64,000 bases of DNA from Himantopus leucocephalus (GCA_003993805.1 RSEF01000006.1:27313402-27377401); one strand, 5' to 3'. Counted from the stretch's first letter, positions 23,481 through 36,880 are shown. Translations and numbers: made by a program. Notes: generated by a model not told the origin, from the letters alone.

Positions 23481-26400
23481 GTATGTGAGAAACAGTCACA
23501 TCCAATTCTAGCTTTATCTCCTACAAAATTATCTATGGTTCAGAACCTCAAAAATTATTTGGATGACTAAATGTCCTTGAAATTAATAGGACATATTTGC
23601 CGAAACTATGAATGTGGTAGCAGACTTTGGTGTGGCTGAACAATCTGAGTTCATAGCCAGAGGCAATGTGATGTGCTGTGTAAAATCAGCTCCCAACAAT
23701 ATTGTTAGCAGTAGTTGTAGCAGTGGTAATTTGCTATTAGCTAACTTAGATGTAATTTGAATGCTTTGCTCACACCTTTGTGTCAGTGTAAACATATCCC
23801 TGGAAAATTACAATTAAAGTCTGTTCACAGGTCAGTCTAACTTCGTGCTACTACTCCTTCTAGATTTGTTGCAAAAGCACAGTTAAGGCATCACTGGCTG
23901 TTTGAATGTGATGCTCATGTATTGCTCATGACAGCGATGTTGTCATCCCTCCTTAAAAATCAGAAACAACATAGTTAAAAAACCACTGTCAGATGAGAGT
24001 GGCTTTATCTCTCAAATGACTGATACCGGAGTAGTCCATACAAATGATCACAAGTGGGGAAGAGCAGATTTTGAATGTGCTGGGTGGTTTATTCAGGTAA
24101 TAACGATGCAGTGAACAGGACCAAAACAGATGTACAAGGAAGTGCTTCCTGAGATAAAATGGTGGCTGACTTTGACTTTTCTCTGCGCATGAGTATCTGC
24201 ACCCAATGTGGACCAAACATTGCTAAGATTTGTTTGCTGGTCACTCTTTGACAGTTTTAGTGGTTACGTTTTTCCCATTTTTTTCTCTGATTTGGCAGAG
24301 TGATGGCATGGAACTGGGTGAATTATATTCCTCAGAAAAAGCAAGATATCATCTCTGTTTAATGCGTAGAAAATAGGAGGGAAAGATGCTGTAGTCTCTA
24401 TCCATTGCTGTTTTCATCTGTGTTAAGACCTCCTTCCTCTTCCAGCCATGGGTTAGCCCCTGGATGAGTTATCTGATGTCCTTTTTCCCAGGCGTCTAAA
24501 AGCACAAGCTGATTCCAGTGGGGTTTCTTCCATTCTGCGGAGGCCACACCATTACGAAACAACTTTGATGTCCCCTGCAGAATGGGAACTCAGCAACATC
24601 CCTCCTTTGTGGGCCAGACCCGTGGCAGCAAAACTCTACTTGTGCCTTGAATCACCTTCTTCTAGGTGTTGCCCCTGGCTGCAGAAGTCACTGTATAGAA
24701 GAGCTGTTTCAGTTATAAAACAGTCACCTACAGAAGCAGGACAGCAGAGGTAGGGACAATATAAGTTTTATTTTCACTATATTATGCCAAATAATTTCCA
24801 TTCAGATCCTGAGACGTAAGACTGTATGTAAGCACTCTGAACAGAGATGTCATCCTATATCCCAATTTAATTCCCCCAGTCCTACAGGGATGGTAAGTTT
24901 CTGCCCCGAAACATAAAACTTAATTTTGTTTGTATTTGTTTACTCAGGGAAAATTACAAGCTTTTTAAACTTCATTAATTAACAAGAACATCCAAAAAAT
25001 CAATTATGTAATCCCAGACATATTTACCAAGTTTTACCTTTCCAATAAGTCGTCTCTCTGGTCAAAAGCCACATACTCTACCCTTTTAAACCACACTGCA
25101 AATGCAATCTTAAAATGATTACCCTAAATGGTTCTTTTCAACTGATGTGTCTTTAAAGAATTTGAATCAGATGGCCTTTGCACTAGTGAAATGAGAAAGT
25201 AAGGCAGTCAGCTAAGACATGGCTCTTTTTTTTGCTTTTCTTTTGTTGGTACGTGTAGAATTATGATTGCACAGGTAGACTATCAGCTGTATGTGTCAGG
25301 GTGATCAGTCACACAATCAAATGCAGGATCATTCTTTACCATAAATGCATTAAAAGAAAATCAGTCACATAGATTTGGCTTTCAACAGAGCAGCAGGCTG
25401 AGTTCTATTCATAACAAATCAGCTCACGCTTTGGGGGAAACTACAAATCACTCCCACAGCATTATTCATTGGATTGTCCTTTGCATCCCTCCAAGGTAGA
25501 CCTAGTTTGAATTCTTATGCATTTTCTCTGCTGTTCAGCTAACAGCAGCGGGTGGGGGAGGCAGAAAGGAGGAGCAATCTCCTTGGAAGGACAGCCTGGT
25601 TCCTTTTTTTTTGAGGGGCAGGTGGGTGTTTTCAGTAAGCAGGTTTTTGTATTTGCTTTTCATGGCAGGCAAGCATTGTAACTGAATGCACGGTACGTTA
25701 TCCAGGTTTAGGTTTATTGAATTTATTATGATTTAGCTGGAAATCTCTGCTTTCTAGCACTGTGAATTCATCAGTAGTATTGCTAAGACATAGTTTATAT
25801 TAATGGTGCTGCATAACACTCCTTACTGAACTTAGGACCAGTTGTACCAAGCACTAGTCAGCACTATATAGGAAATAGTAATAAATATTCAGCAAGAAAC
25901 TGAAGCGGTCAGGTCTCTGCCTTAGGAGAGAGAATCAAGGGAGGTTCAAAATTCCCCCAAAAGCCATGGTTGCCTGGAAACATATATGCCTCCAACCTGA
26001 ACAAGCAAAAGGATTATATCTGCTTACATCTTGTAACCAAAGGAACTGAATTTCTTCTTGTCCCCTGCCTGCTCTGCAGCCTCAGTGGGGGAGTGCTGCC
26101 ATGCCCAGGCCAGCTGCAGCCCCGCACAGCTTAGAGGAACTGAGGACAAAGATGAAGACTTTGCTAGATGGTCTCTGATGGTCTCTTGTTGCCTCAGTTA
26201 TCACTCTTGCAGTATTTGGTAACTACTTTAAAGCTCACTCTGGTGCAAGGTCCCCTAAAAATGTAACATGCAGGACCAGGTGGCAGCACAGCAGACAAAG
26301 GCTCCTCAGGCATCAGGACGGACTGTTGAGAAGGTGGTAGCTTCACTGCTGCGGCACAACTCCAGAAATCCCCACTCGCCGCTGAGCGGGACTGGGGCAT

Positions 26401-28089
26401 GCAGACCCGTGGTTGTGCCAAATGTGGCTTCTCACCATCTTGCTCATCCCACTCTCAGGAGAGCTGCAAAAACAGGCAATGCAGCTCTTCATGTCTCTAA
26501 CTCCAGGCCTCCACCTCAGCCCTCCTTTCTCCTCCATCCTCTCTGCTTCCCAGGACAGGAGAGGGCTGGCATTTGGTTTTAGCCCATAGGGATAATAATT
26601 GCTTTTGTTACCACTGCTGAGAAAAAATGAGCTGGCTCTGTGAACCCTGCACTGTCCATTGGAGGGATGGATGTAACCTCCACAGGTTTGGGCACTTCTC
26701 CAGGTGGACCCTGAAGTGAATACATCACGACTTGAACTGCAGTGGCTCAGAGGTGGACGTGCCGTTTGTTCTGCTGCCTCAGCTAAGAGGGTGACGAAGT
26801 CTGGTAGAAAGGCAGAGTGGGCAGCAGTCAGCAGTTCTCTCTCACATTGTTTCCATGCCAATGGGTCGAAGCCGCAAGTCTAAATTCATCTGTGCATCAG
26901 CTACTTTGCAAAAGACTTTGGGTCAAGTTATTGCATGAAATTTCTCTCATTGCTTTCTTAAAAGGTGCATCTACCATGCTCTCCAGGTCCTGACCTCAGG
27001 TTTAAGAAGTGGTCCTTGGGAGGCAGCCTGACCACATTTTTCATCAAATCTACTGGCTGAGAACCCTCTTCTCAGTCTACAATCTACAACACAGCTCTTG
27101 GAGACACCCACCAACAGTGGGATTTGAATTACTTGCTGTCCCATCAAGAATCTGTGAAATGGAAGGTGGGAAATAAATATCTCCTTTACCATAAGACCAT
27201 CCTCTTCCACACGGTTCAAATAACTCCTAAAGTGAAGATCTTGTACTTTAGATTAATGACATGACGCAGAGAGTAGATGAAATGAGTAAAGCAATAAGCA
27301 CGCCTTGCAAGAGTATTTGACCCATCAAATATGTGCCATCTGCACAGAGGATGCAGCTTCAACTTTATTTTCTCCTTAACTCTCTTTACGGCCACAATGA
27401 ATATGAAGTTAGAGCAAAAACATTGTTGACTGACACAAGGACGCTGTGGGTTCAATTATTCAGCAATGTCTCCTATGAACTCCTGGAACCTGAACTTTAT
27501 GGAAAGTAACTGATAGATCTGGTAATGTTAACATAAATACGTGACATAAATCCATGCACAAGCAATTATCTCCATCAAGCATCAAAACATGGATTTTCTT
27601 CCAGATGGTTCCTGACTCATCAGGAAAAATGGTAGCATCAGAAAATCAGGCTACCACTCCAAGCTGATAAAATTTTTCAAAAAAGAAAGGCAGTTAAATG
27701 TCAAACTGCCTCAAAAGGTCAATTTGTTGGAACAGCAATTTTAAAAGACATGTCTAGATTTGGGGATATCAGAATGTTTAATTTGTTTAGTAAAACTGTT
27801 TTTTCATTTCCAAATGTATCTTTTCTACATATGCATTTGTCATCTTTGTACAGATACTTTAATTTTTATACCCACACACATACGCATACACACAAATAAG
27901 AAAAGAAAGAAAAGTTTATTTCTATTTGTTCCAAATATTAGAGGAGATAAAATGACAATGATTCAGAATGTTTCAAGGAACAAAAACTTCACTTTCTACT
28001 TTACCACAGCATTAGATTAGCATCTGGCCTTCCCCTATGGAGGCAGCTGATAATCTTCAATGCCAGACCTCATATGCCCTCTTGGCGTT
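23481..28089. other. Noncoding DNA, with a GC-richer part at 26.0-26.9 kb
   Basis: The longest open frame in the window lies here (26343-26861 on -, 172 codons), overlapped by a + frame at 26268-26582. The local base composition is richer in G and C, which lengthens frames by chance. The translation has no domain, signal peptide or splice pair that I can see. A run of 22 alternating pyrimidine-purine bases (C/A-rich) lies at 27873-27894. I cannot support any gene. Confidence 0.55.
27873..27894. repeat. Short (CA)-rich alternating tract
   Basis: Twenty-two bases alternate pyrimidine-purine without a break, mostly CA with one CG step. This is an imperfect CA microsatellite. Confidence 0.8.
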
Positions 28090-28240
28090 CACTGGCATTA
28101 GAACCCGAGATGTTTAATTTTGCGATAAGGCCTTTTCTCCAGATATTTAGAACAATAAAAAGCCAAATGGAGTGTACCAAACATTGACTTTAATTTGGTA
28201 AAGCCCTGCCTTTAAAGGGACAAACAGGTGAAACCTTATC
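28090..28240. promoter_or_regulatory. Candidate conserved noncoding element
   Basis: Complex unique sequence holds a TTTGCGATAAGG segment, an AACAATAAA SOX-type word, a TTTAATTTGG homeodomain-type word and a CCTTATCTGC GATA-type word (AGATAA in reverse) in a short space. No coding frame is seen. This is inference from motif content, which is weak evidence in AT-rich DNA. Confidence 0.18.
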
Positions 28241-29988
28241 TGCTTGAGTCTATCCACATTTCCTGTTGAACAAGTAGGAAATGCCTCACGATACAAAAAT
28301 GCCCAGATAGTAGTGTAATAGAAGTACTTGGGCAGATCATTTAGTTAGTGTCTGAATTGCTTCTCAATTGAATTTTTTTGGTGATTGCCATGAAACATCT
28401 GGGAATCTTTAAATTTCTTTCCCCAGGCATTGAAACAAAATTGATCACCTACTGTTTTAACAGAACTAATCTAATGTTGTGATTAGTTAAAAATCTTTCA
28501 GAGGGAAGAGATGAAACAGAAATAGATTGAAAGCATTCTGGCATCTATAGGAGTTAATACAAACTTGCTTCCCCTCTCTGTGATTCTTAATTGAATTCTG
28601 TATGAAGCAGGTTGTAACCTTTCTTCCAGCACCTGATGGAAATATATTGTATCATTGTCCTCCCTTCAAGATCAAGACACCCACCTTCTGCTCCATGACT
28701 CAATAGTGAGTAAAAAGGGGAATGAGTTATGAAGCCACAGGAGCTGGCTTCACTAATGAATTCTGGTGTTGTCAAAGTGCTCCTTCGGCTGTACAGTGGG
28801 GAGTGAGAGAGGGGCATTAGAGGAAGAGGGAGAAAGGAAGTAGGGGGGCAATGATGTTTTGGGTGACGAGGAATCAGAATTGTTTTATCACTTATATGAT
28901 GGGCATGTTTAAGCTATGTTGCGTGGACTAATATCTGGTTGCTTTGGAAATGAGGTAGGAGAAATCTTAAAAGGTCATGAACAGTTTGGTGGGAGGAAAA
29001 GGCAAAGGGATGTTCATACTAATTTCTGATATGAATGAAAGAAAAAAATCTTCATAGGCAACTCCATAGAAACTCCAGCTACTTAATGTATATAAATTTT
29101 TTTAGGCATGTGCATGGGTAATAATACTTGTCAGTAAGATGTCTTCTCTTGTCCTGTACATGAAGGTGTTATGAGTAGTGAAGAGTCATCTTTGTATTAG
29201 TAATAAGTGAAGAGGACAACTGCCCATTCAGTTCACTATCAGTCATGATTCATACACTCAAATCCTGTTTCAGTAGTATAAATTAAAGGAGAAACTGAGC
29301 TTCTAGGATGCTGTCTCTAACAGGCTCTAATGCTTCTCAAAATGGTTTCAGCCACTACAAGTCTATGTTTTATTAAGGCTACAGATAAGAACAAAGTGAA
29401 CTTGCGTGAAATACTTTCCAGCTTTGCCCAGGTTATGGGTGGGTAACCCCACGCAGATGGACTTGCAGCTTCAGTTGCATTAATGCAGACAGACCAACCA
29501 ATGCCAGCCTCTAATGAGGAAGATGGTAGGCTCCCAAAGCCTGTCTCTGGGCTGTCCTGGCTGAGAGCCGCAGGATTCATATGGGACTCCTGCGAAGTCT
29601 GGCACAGTAGGAAGGCTGCCAGACCACACACACAGAAAGTCTGGATGCTCTGCAGGACTCTATCGTTAGGGATTGTAACAGATTTTGTTGAGATTGGCTA
29701 TGTTTTGGGGACCCAATGTTCATTACAATTCTGTACAGCTTAGGTACTGGTGTGAATTTAAACGAAATTTCCTGATTCTTGCTATCCCTTTGTGGTAAAA
29801 TAATTTGAGAACTAATGAAGACAAAGAGGATTGTAAATTTAATGCTTCTGGACACACATAAGGTAGGTAGGATTCTTTGGCTTCTGTGATAACACAAACT
29901 ATCCCTGAAGACTTAAATCAACGTGTAGGAGTTGCAAAGTTGAATTGGATTTGTCTGCTTCCTTTTCTCTTTTTGCCCACTAACTCAG
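28241..29988. other. Noncoding DNA, no gene seen
   Basis: Three frames of about 86-106 codons overlap on both strands at 29317-29897. None has a recognisable motif or a good splice pair. The sequence just before 29989 is pyrimidine-rich. Confidence 0.6.
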
Positions 29989-30050
29989 AGATGGAGCACT
30001 GGAGACGCATGGTCAGCTCTTTCCTATCCCTGTCTCAGACATTCGTATGG
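29989..30050 (+). CDS. Candidate short exon, unknown gene
   Basis: A strong pyrimidine tract with CTCAG (AG at 29987-29988) and a strong donor GTAAGG at 30051 enclose 62 bp. All three frames are open, which is not surprising at this length. One frame starts with ATG and reads MEHWRRMVSSFLSLSQTFVW. In another frame its exit phase matches the entry of the candidate at 47953, but the distance is about 18 kb and nothing else links them. It may be an lncRNA exon or a pseudo-exon. Confidence 0.2.
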
Positions 30051-30307
30051 GTAAGGCTGCTCAAATGCAGTATGTTTCACTGTTAGTGAGCAGTCGTCTT
30101 CTAAGTTTTGCATGAGTGCTGCCCAAAGAGTACTAGTCCTTCTTCTGAGGAGGAGAGCCGAAAAGAGGAATGGAACAATGGAAATCAAAGCAATTCAGAG
30201 GGAATTTTTCCATCTACTTCACAGAAACATGTCAGGTAGGTTTCTGATAGCAAAGTGTAACAGCAGGCTGAGATGCTCACGCTTTCCTAAGTTACACATC
30301 ATACATG

Positions 30308-30311
<4 letters not shown>
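30051..30311. other. Noncoding stretch before the A run
   Basis: No feature recognised. I looked here for a retroposed body that would explain the A run that follows and found none. Confidence 0.55.
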
Positions 30312-30340
<29 letters not shown>

Positions 30341-30341
30341 N
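30312..30341. repeat. 29-base A run ending in an unresolved base
   Basis: A run of 29 A is followed by a single N at 30341, the only ambiguous base in the window. The true run length is probably uncertain here (polymerase slippage or a consensus failure). No target-site duplication around the run was visible, so it is not clearly a retroposon tail. Confidence 0.9.
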
Positions 30342-30665
30342 AGCCCACAGAGATCTTGTCATTGAAGTTCATATCCTGCTAAGTACATTCATTATCCTAC
30401 AAAAAGTGCTGAGGACACTTATTTGTGTGCTGAAATGAATAATTGATTTTTCATCCAATACCCACACCAACAAATCAAAGGAAAAATCAGCTCTGATAAC
30501 ATTTAATTGGGGAGGGTTATTACTGAAACAAACAGAAAAGCATTTCTTCTGTATCATATAAAATGTTCTGTTCAATCTGAAATGTCTTTTCTTTTATTCT
30601 ATGCCTGTAAGGAAAGCAAAGGAAATTATGGGCTATATTAATAATCTATTGGAGTTCCCTAACCT
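30342..30665. other. Noncoding stretch after the A run
   Basis: No feature recognised. Confidence 0.55.
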
Positions 30666-30735
30666 GGTAACCCAGTGGATAGTACAGCCACATTGTAAGC
30701 TCTATTTTTGGGTTTAATCCCTTGCCATCCCTATC
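30666..30735 (+). repeat. Possible tRNA-derived SINE head
   Basis: A box-A-like segment, TAACCCAGTGGATAGTAC, is followed about 35 bases later by a box-B-like segment, GGGTTTAATCCC (consensus near GGTTCGAATCC). The spacing is right for a tRNA-type pol III promoter. The sequence does not fold into a tRNA that I can see, so a decayed MIR-like SINE is more likely than a tRNA gene. Confidence 0.33.
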
Positions 30736-33700
30736 TGGAAATACTATAGACAGAAGGCCATCAAATCTGATAACTTTTTTTTTTATGGTGGACAACCTGC
30801 TTCTGATTCCTATTTGAAAACCCATGGCCAGACAAAGGCTTCTCCCAAAATAAAATGGGAAGAACTCACCACTAAGAAGAAACTCATACTGGTGGGTTGA
30901 AAACCTTGTCCTTAAATTGCCATGTCTTCTACATTTCTTATGTCTTTACAACTTTACATTTCAACTTCTTATAAATAATCATGTTACGTATCTTAGTTAT
31001 TGAGGGCTAAGCCTATATTGTGTAAGACCTTTTGTGGGACCAGACAAGGTCCCAGATATCTTTTTTCCTAGCTAGGCATTCTGCACCACTTTCTACACAC
31101 CCTGTGGCTGCATATGATATTGTGCTAAGCGATCCTTCTCTTTTTTTTCTAGTGCAAGTTTTCTATTTTCAAGGGTATTCCCACTTTAAGAACAGGGAGT
31201 TTTTCCAAACTGAACCCCATAGCGAGATACCTCGTGTATCACAACTAAATCAACTTATTGTTTGTCATGTTTACCAACTGACAAATGTATGCCCAGAAGT
31301 AATATTGTAACAGTGATCTTGAGCAGATCAGAAAAAAATAACGTGTATTGACATTATGAAAAGGAGTTTGGGCTTGCTGTTTCACAATGTGACTACTCTG
31401 TTGTTGGTAAATCTTTTTTTCAGTGTCAGATTCTTGTCCCTTCCATCCTGTTGAATCAGACCATCCAGGTCTTCAAATTACTGACACAAGTTTCTGCTAC
31501 AGTGCCTTTCCTATTAAATGACCATTAATCCTCAAAATGTCTCGAGAGCTTGTCCTTTTACCTGCTCTCTCACCAAGTGCTGCTGAAGCCAGGAATTTGA
31601 TAATTGAGGATTTTCTTTCTCTTTGGAGGATGGTTTTATTTTGACATCACAACAAATGAGCTTCTCTGATAAGTGCTGGAAGCAAACTTCAGACAGGTAT
31701 TGACCAGGAACTTCCTTCAAATGGCTCCACTGTAAGCTAGATCTTTGGCTGGTATGAATTGACATGCTTCCTGCAAAGCTGGTAGAGCTGTAACAGCTGA
31801 AAGACTGGAGCAGAGCTAGCTCCCGCTTTTCTTAGTGAGTGAAGAATTGTTCTCCACAGTGTGTTCTGCAATGTTTTAGCTGCAGCTATTCTTCAATGTC
31901 TGTTTTGTGCTAAGACCAGTCTGATTATTTTTTTTTCCTCCAACTCCCTCATTGATCAGACAAAGCATTGCTTTTAATTAAGTTTTGTACCTGCCGGAGT
32001 TATGTTGCAAGTATAGCATTATTTTTTATTTCTTCTGATGAGGTGCAAACATATGGGATTTGGAAACAGTCATAAGGAAAGGACAGTACAGAGATGTACC
32101 TGAATGCTGAAGGAGCGGAAGGAGAGAAGGTCAAGAAAGTATTTCCTTTCCAGAGTTCATTTGCAAAAAGATTTTCCTTTTGTGTTTGCCCTTATCTGTA
32201 GCTGATGCTAAACTTCCTACCATGTATCACCATTTTCGGTTGTCTCTTAAGGCCCTAGGATTTTAGCAATAGCTTATTCCACTTTGCTCTATTTTTGTGA
32301 TGCTCTGGGTTTGTTGTGGTTGGTTGGGGACTTTTTTTTTTCTTCTTTGGTGTTTTGACAAAACACGCAATTCACTGTAGTGTGTATTTTCCTGTGTGAA
32401 GGACATCTGCTTTATTACTGGACGCAAGTGGAGTGGTTGTTTTTTGTAGGCTTATTTTAAATATCACTGCCTCGTGTTGACTCGCTAATTCAGTTTGGTT
32501 TCCTCTGTGCTTATGTTCCCGTATAATTCCCCACTATATACAGGAGTCAGCTATTATTGTTCCCTTTCTATATTTTCTCCACAGCAGATAGAAGGTAAAG
32601 AAAAATTCCTGCCCAGTGGAATTACTCTTTTGATCCTGTATTGCTTGCCCACGCTAAACCCAGGGAAATAAATGAGGGAGATCAAAGGACTGATGACATT
32701 CTCCCACCTTTTCCTTGACCGAGCTAAAACCCTTATACAGACACTCAGCATGCAAGTGTCCTTCGCTGTCTCCTAGCTTCAACCACAGGCAAGGGATAAT
32801 GATGAAGTGCCTTCCCCATCATGTCGTTGCACAGAGATCTCTGCAGGGTGGGAGTGATTTTTTACAACTTCTTAAGTCTTGGGGAGCCTTTAAGATGTTT
32901 TCATCCCCGCTGAAAAACAGAAACTGTTTTGAACAGGAGGCAACTTTTCATATCATTTGCCCCACTTGCAGTGAGGACACTAAAGGTTTTCTTACTAGGA
33001 CCATTTGTAAACATCAAGCATAATCATATATCAAAGACGACATGGTTTTGCAGCTCAAACCAAATGTTTTCAGTAGGATCCCAGAATCGCTTTGTTTTGT
33101 ACAACAACATTGGAATTCTTTTGTTCCCTGGCCACATTTATCTAGCGGGGGGTATGTGGGAGATCCTCAGAAGTTTCTTATCTCAATTTGTATTTAGGGT
33201 CTTGAAATTCTTTTTCATTAAAAGCTGCATTGATCTTCTGGAAGTAATTACATCTGTCTTCCTGTAATTATTAATTTCTTAATAGCTTTATGAAGGGCTC
33301 CTTATTCCATCTTAAGTGCCATTTGGATGCCCTTTTTCCTCTTACACAGATTGAATCGGTAATAATAAAGCTTACAAAAGTTCAGCAAGTGCTCTACAGA
33401 TATTGCATGGGGTGATCGTTTCACTCACCTGTGAAATGCAGCCATCTCTGGAGTGGAAGGCACTGAATATATTAATAGGATCTTGTGAGTACAGCATGAC
33501 TTTATGAAAGAACAGAATTGAGAAGTCTAAATAAGCAACTCATGTTTGTACAAAACTTCTGGGTCAAAGAATTCTCTAAATTTTTTTGTTCCCAATCCTG
33601 GAAATATAAGTCGGAGGCTCCTTTTCAGGAGAAGGATTCTCCTCATGATCGGATATCTGAATAATCTGTCTCATCCAGAACTTCAGACATTCAGCATTAT

Positions 33701-36700
33701 TGTGTCTTTCTATCTATGGTGACCAGGTGAACCTGTTGATTTTATCCAGCAATTAAAGACTGATTCTTTTCTGGCAGGAAAGACCACCACATTGGATCAT
33801 GTGGCAACTCAAAAGTGCCTATTGTCTGAATGGGGAAATTGCTTGTGACCCAGCCAGAGAGGAATGGCTGTTCTACCCCTGGCCTGTAATACATAGGTGT
33901 TGTTTCTCTTATCAAATTGCCTCTGTCAACACCCTGATGTAACTGTTATTTGTTAAACCATAATTAACAGTCTATTGCCACATCACGTAAAAGTTCTTTA
34001 GGGCACCTGGAGGATTATCATAAATGTTCAGCACCGTTTGACAGAAAAACACCTATGTATTGATTGTGAGGGTCCCTTACTTTCTTTGCTTTCCTCAAAT
34101 TCCCTTCTGGTTTTTATCTTCTCACATTAATTCCTACTGATTTCCACTTCTGCATGTTGCTGCCGAAGGGACAGAGAACCTCTGCAATTTCCATTCCCTG
34201 TGTGGGCCACAATATGTCTCCAGTCGCTGAGAAAGGGTGAAGTTTTCTCTTCTCAGGGGGTGACTTCCCCCGTCCCTTGCTATCAGCAGGCGGGTAATTC
34301 CAGCCGCTGGCAGGCACAGCCACAACTGGCAAATACATTTTGGTGTGTCCCGTCCCTCCCCGTCCAAATCCTTACCTGGGGCAGCAGCAAGGAGAGGAGC
34401 CTCACACCCTGCTGATGGCTGGCTGCAGAAAGCGCCCGTGGGTAAGTCAAAGTGAAACCAATCCTCTGCCATGGCGCTCTCTTTGCAGAACTGTGTCCTT
34501 TGGCAGCAGGCGGGAAGTTTGAATGGGCTGTCACAGGCACCAGGAAACCTCAGGGAAGAAAGCAAAGTCTGAAACAGAGAAGGCAGTAATCAGCTCTGGG
34601 TTCAGCTGCATATATGTGGTTTGAGGTGGACAATAATGTTACAGTTTAGATGGCGATGGATGCTCCATCCAGCCATGGATGCGCTCACCTGCTAAGAGCG
34701 TATGTTTGCAGTCAGTGAAGGTTTAACAGATATTTCAGTCCTTGGTCTCACTGTTAAATCTTCATTTGTGATGGCACTTCCCAAGATATAGACTTCTCTC
34801 AAAACTCTCTTGTGCTAAGAGTCCCACTCCACCTTTTTTCCGTGAAGGGTACAGAGGGCAAGAAGATGATAACAAACACCCATCACACCTTCATAATTTA
34901 TCACAGCCATCCACACTGGGTTTAGCAGCAGCAGTATAGACAGGTAACATCAGTAACATCAATTTATTTGAAATTATTAAGGTCACAAAACACTAACAAA
35001 CTACTTGCAGTTGCACAGGTGCCAGCAACACGCCTGAGAAGCTGGACCTCCTGCCTCACCCTGAGATCCACAGTCTGACGGCTGAGTTCCTGTGTTGCAC
35101 GTGGAACTTGCAGCCCCAGCATGAGGCTAGATAGCTCTGCACTATGAAACCATCACTACTGTCCAAGCTAGGCATAGAAACAGAACGCAGCTGTCTCTGC
35201 TGCTCAGCCCGCTAAGCTTTGGGAAATATAGCTAATGCGTCTCTGTATAATAAATACCAGCTTTAGTGCTTTGAACCAGTTCAAAAAGGTTGGTGACAGA
35301 GAGTTCTTTGAAAGTTTGTTTCTTCTACGTGCTGCAGTAATTACACAAAGTCATGCCAAACCCTATACACAAAGGAAAAGTGCAAATATTCTTTCAAAGC
35401 TCTTGACCTGCCTTGGGACAAACAGATTTCCTTTTGCATCCCTACAGCCTTTAAACAAATAGAACTGTTGCCTTGCCTTCGTTTAGCTTTTCCCGCTGAT
35501 ATCAGGTTTTAGTCTGACTCTAGTTTAATTTCCAGTGAGATTCTTTTTCTTTGCTTAAACTGTAGTGAGTGCAAAGCCCTGGTCATCTACTGATCCATGG
35601 AACAGCACAAGGACAGGTTTCTTTTGCCATTCCAGTGGCTCCCACTCAAATGACTGAGGATACGATTCCTTCTTGGCATCCTCTACCTGTTTTGTTTATT
35701 TTTTTCTCCAGACAGATGCTAGGTTCTCTGCCTATGCTCTAAATACCTGAAAAAGCAGTGCAAATCATCTTTAAGGAAGCTGCACACAGGTGAGCCTGAA
35801 GTAAGACACCCTGTCTTTCAGGAAGGCTTATTAGCTTGAGCATACAGCAACTATTCAGCATCCAAGTTCAGAGTGCACACAGGGAGAGCTTAAGTCTCCC
35901 TGCGAAGAGCCTTTCACTCTATTACCTATTCCCAGCTGCATTCTGTCTTACTGAACCTGATGGTCTTTTTGGCATGGATTCAGATAGGAGCACAGTCATA
36001 CCAGTGTTTCTTGGTGCAAAGGCGTCCAAGACAACTGGCAGCAATTTTGATATGCACGCCATCTTGTTAAGAAACAGATTAAGAGCCTGTCCTTGAAATG
36101 ATGTTCTGTTCCACCCCACTGACCATCTCTTAGCTGGCAGGAATTTACTTTGTTGAGATATTCTAATAAATTTGGGTTTATTTTTAGTTTGAAGAGGGTT
36201 TTATTGTTGTTTTGTTTGTTTGTTTTTCTTTTTAGTGGAAGACCATTAAGCAACTGCTGTAAATAATGTGAGGCTATTGTTGGATACTGAATTTTTGGAT
36301 GCTCTTTTATTTTTTTTAAACTGGGAACACACATAATATTTTTTATGGGGGCTTAGGTGCTTTAAACAGCCAAGACTGACACTTGGGTTGACGTTAAAAA
36401 ATAGGTGTTGCTCTAGTTTGTGTCATGTATATCAATATATTTCCATAAAAGATAGACGCTTTTGTTTAGACGCAGTGTAAGGCATTGTTGTCACTATGTA
36501 CTTAAATTAAGATTGTGTCCCTGTGTGTTTGAAAACAAAATGAGTCTGGACTCAACACAACTGACTTGCTTGGAAACATTTCATGGAGCCCAGCACGAGA
36601 ACTACTCCAAGAGAAGGTTTGAGAGAGGGTGCCCCTTTTCTGAACAGGTTGCTGTCGAAGCACAGGAGAGGGAATAGCAGAAAGATGCGGACGTTAGGCA

Positions 36701-36799
36701 GTAAGTATCACACTAGCACTGTTCCCAGATATGACCAAAATCTTTTTGGCTATCCCCCAATGAAAGTTATTTCCCTGCCTACGTCAGCTCTGGTGCAGT
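30736..36799. other. Noncoding DNA, no gene seen
   Basis: Open frames of 60-143 codons occur, most densely at 34114-34565, where five overlap on both strands in GC-richer DNA. Overlap on both strands indicates few stop codons by composition rather than genes. T-rich runs lie near 31139-31150 and 32330-32345. No named repeat or RNA gene is recognised. Confidence 0.6.
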
Positions 36800-36880
36800 A
36801 TTGTGACAGTGGACTTGGATTCAGGTTTTTGAGTTCTGGTCCTGGTTTTGCCTTGACGCACGGTGTGTACGTGTAACCCA
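36800..36880 (+). repeat. Possible ancient MIR-like SINE remnant
   Basis: GAGTTCTGGTCCTGGTTTTGCC (box-B-like and the following CTCTGCC-type segment) leads into GGTGTGTACG in place of the MIR GCTGTGTGACC. An upstream GGACTTGGATTCAGG resembles GGACTCTGGAGCCAG. The order and spacing fit a MIR-family core, but divergence is high. Confidence 0.35.

Noticed and set aside
26343..26861. Longest open frame in the window, 172 codons on -
   Set aside because: GC-richer local sequence, an overlapping open frame on +, no splice pair, no domain or motif recognised. Best explained by low stop-codon density.
30666..30735. Functional tRNA gene
   Set aside because: Box-like words are present, but I could not draw acceptor, D and T stems, and no terminator T run follows closely.
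34134..34565. 143-codon frame on - with four overlapping frames
   Set aside because: Frames open on both strands at once in GC-richer DNA indicate composition rather than coding. No motif is seen.
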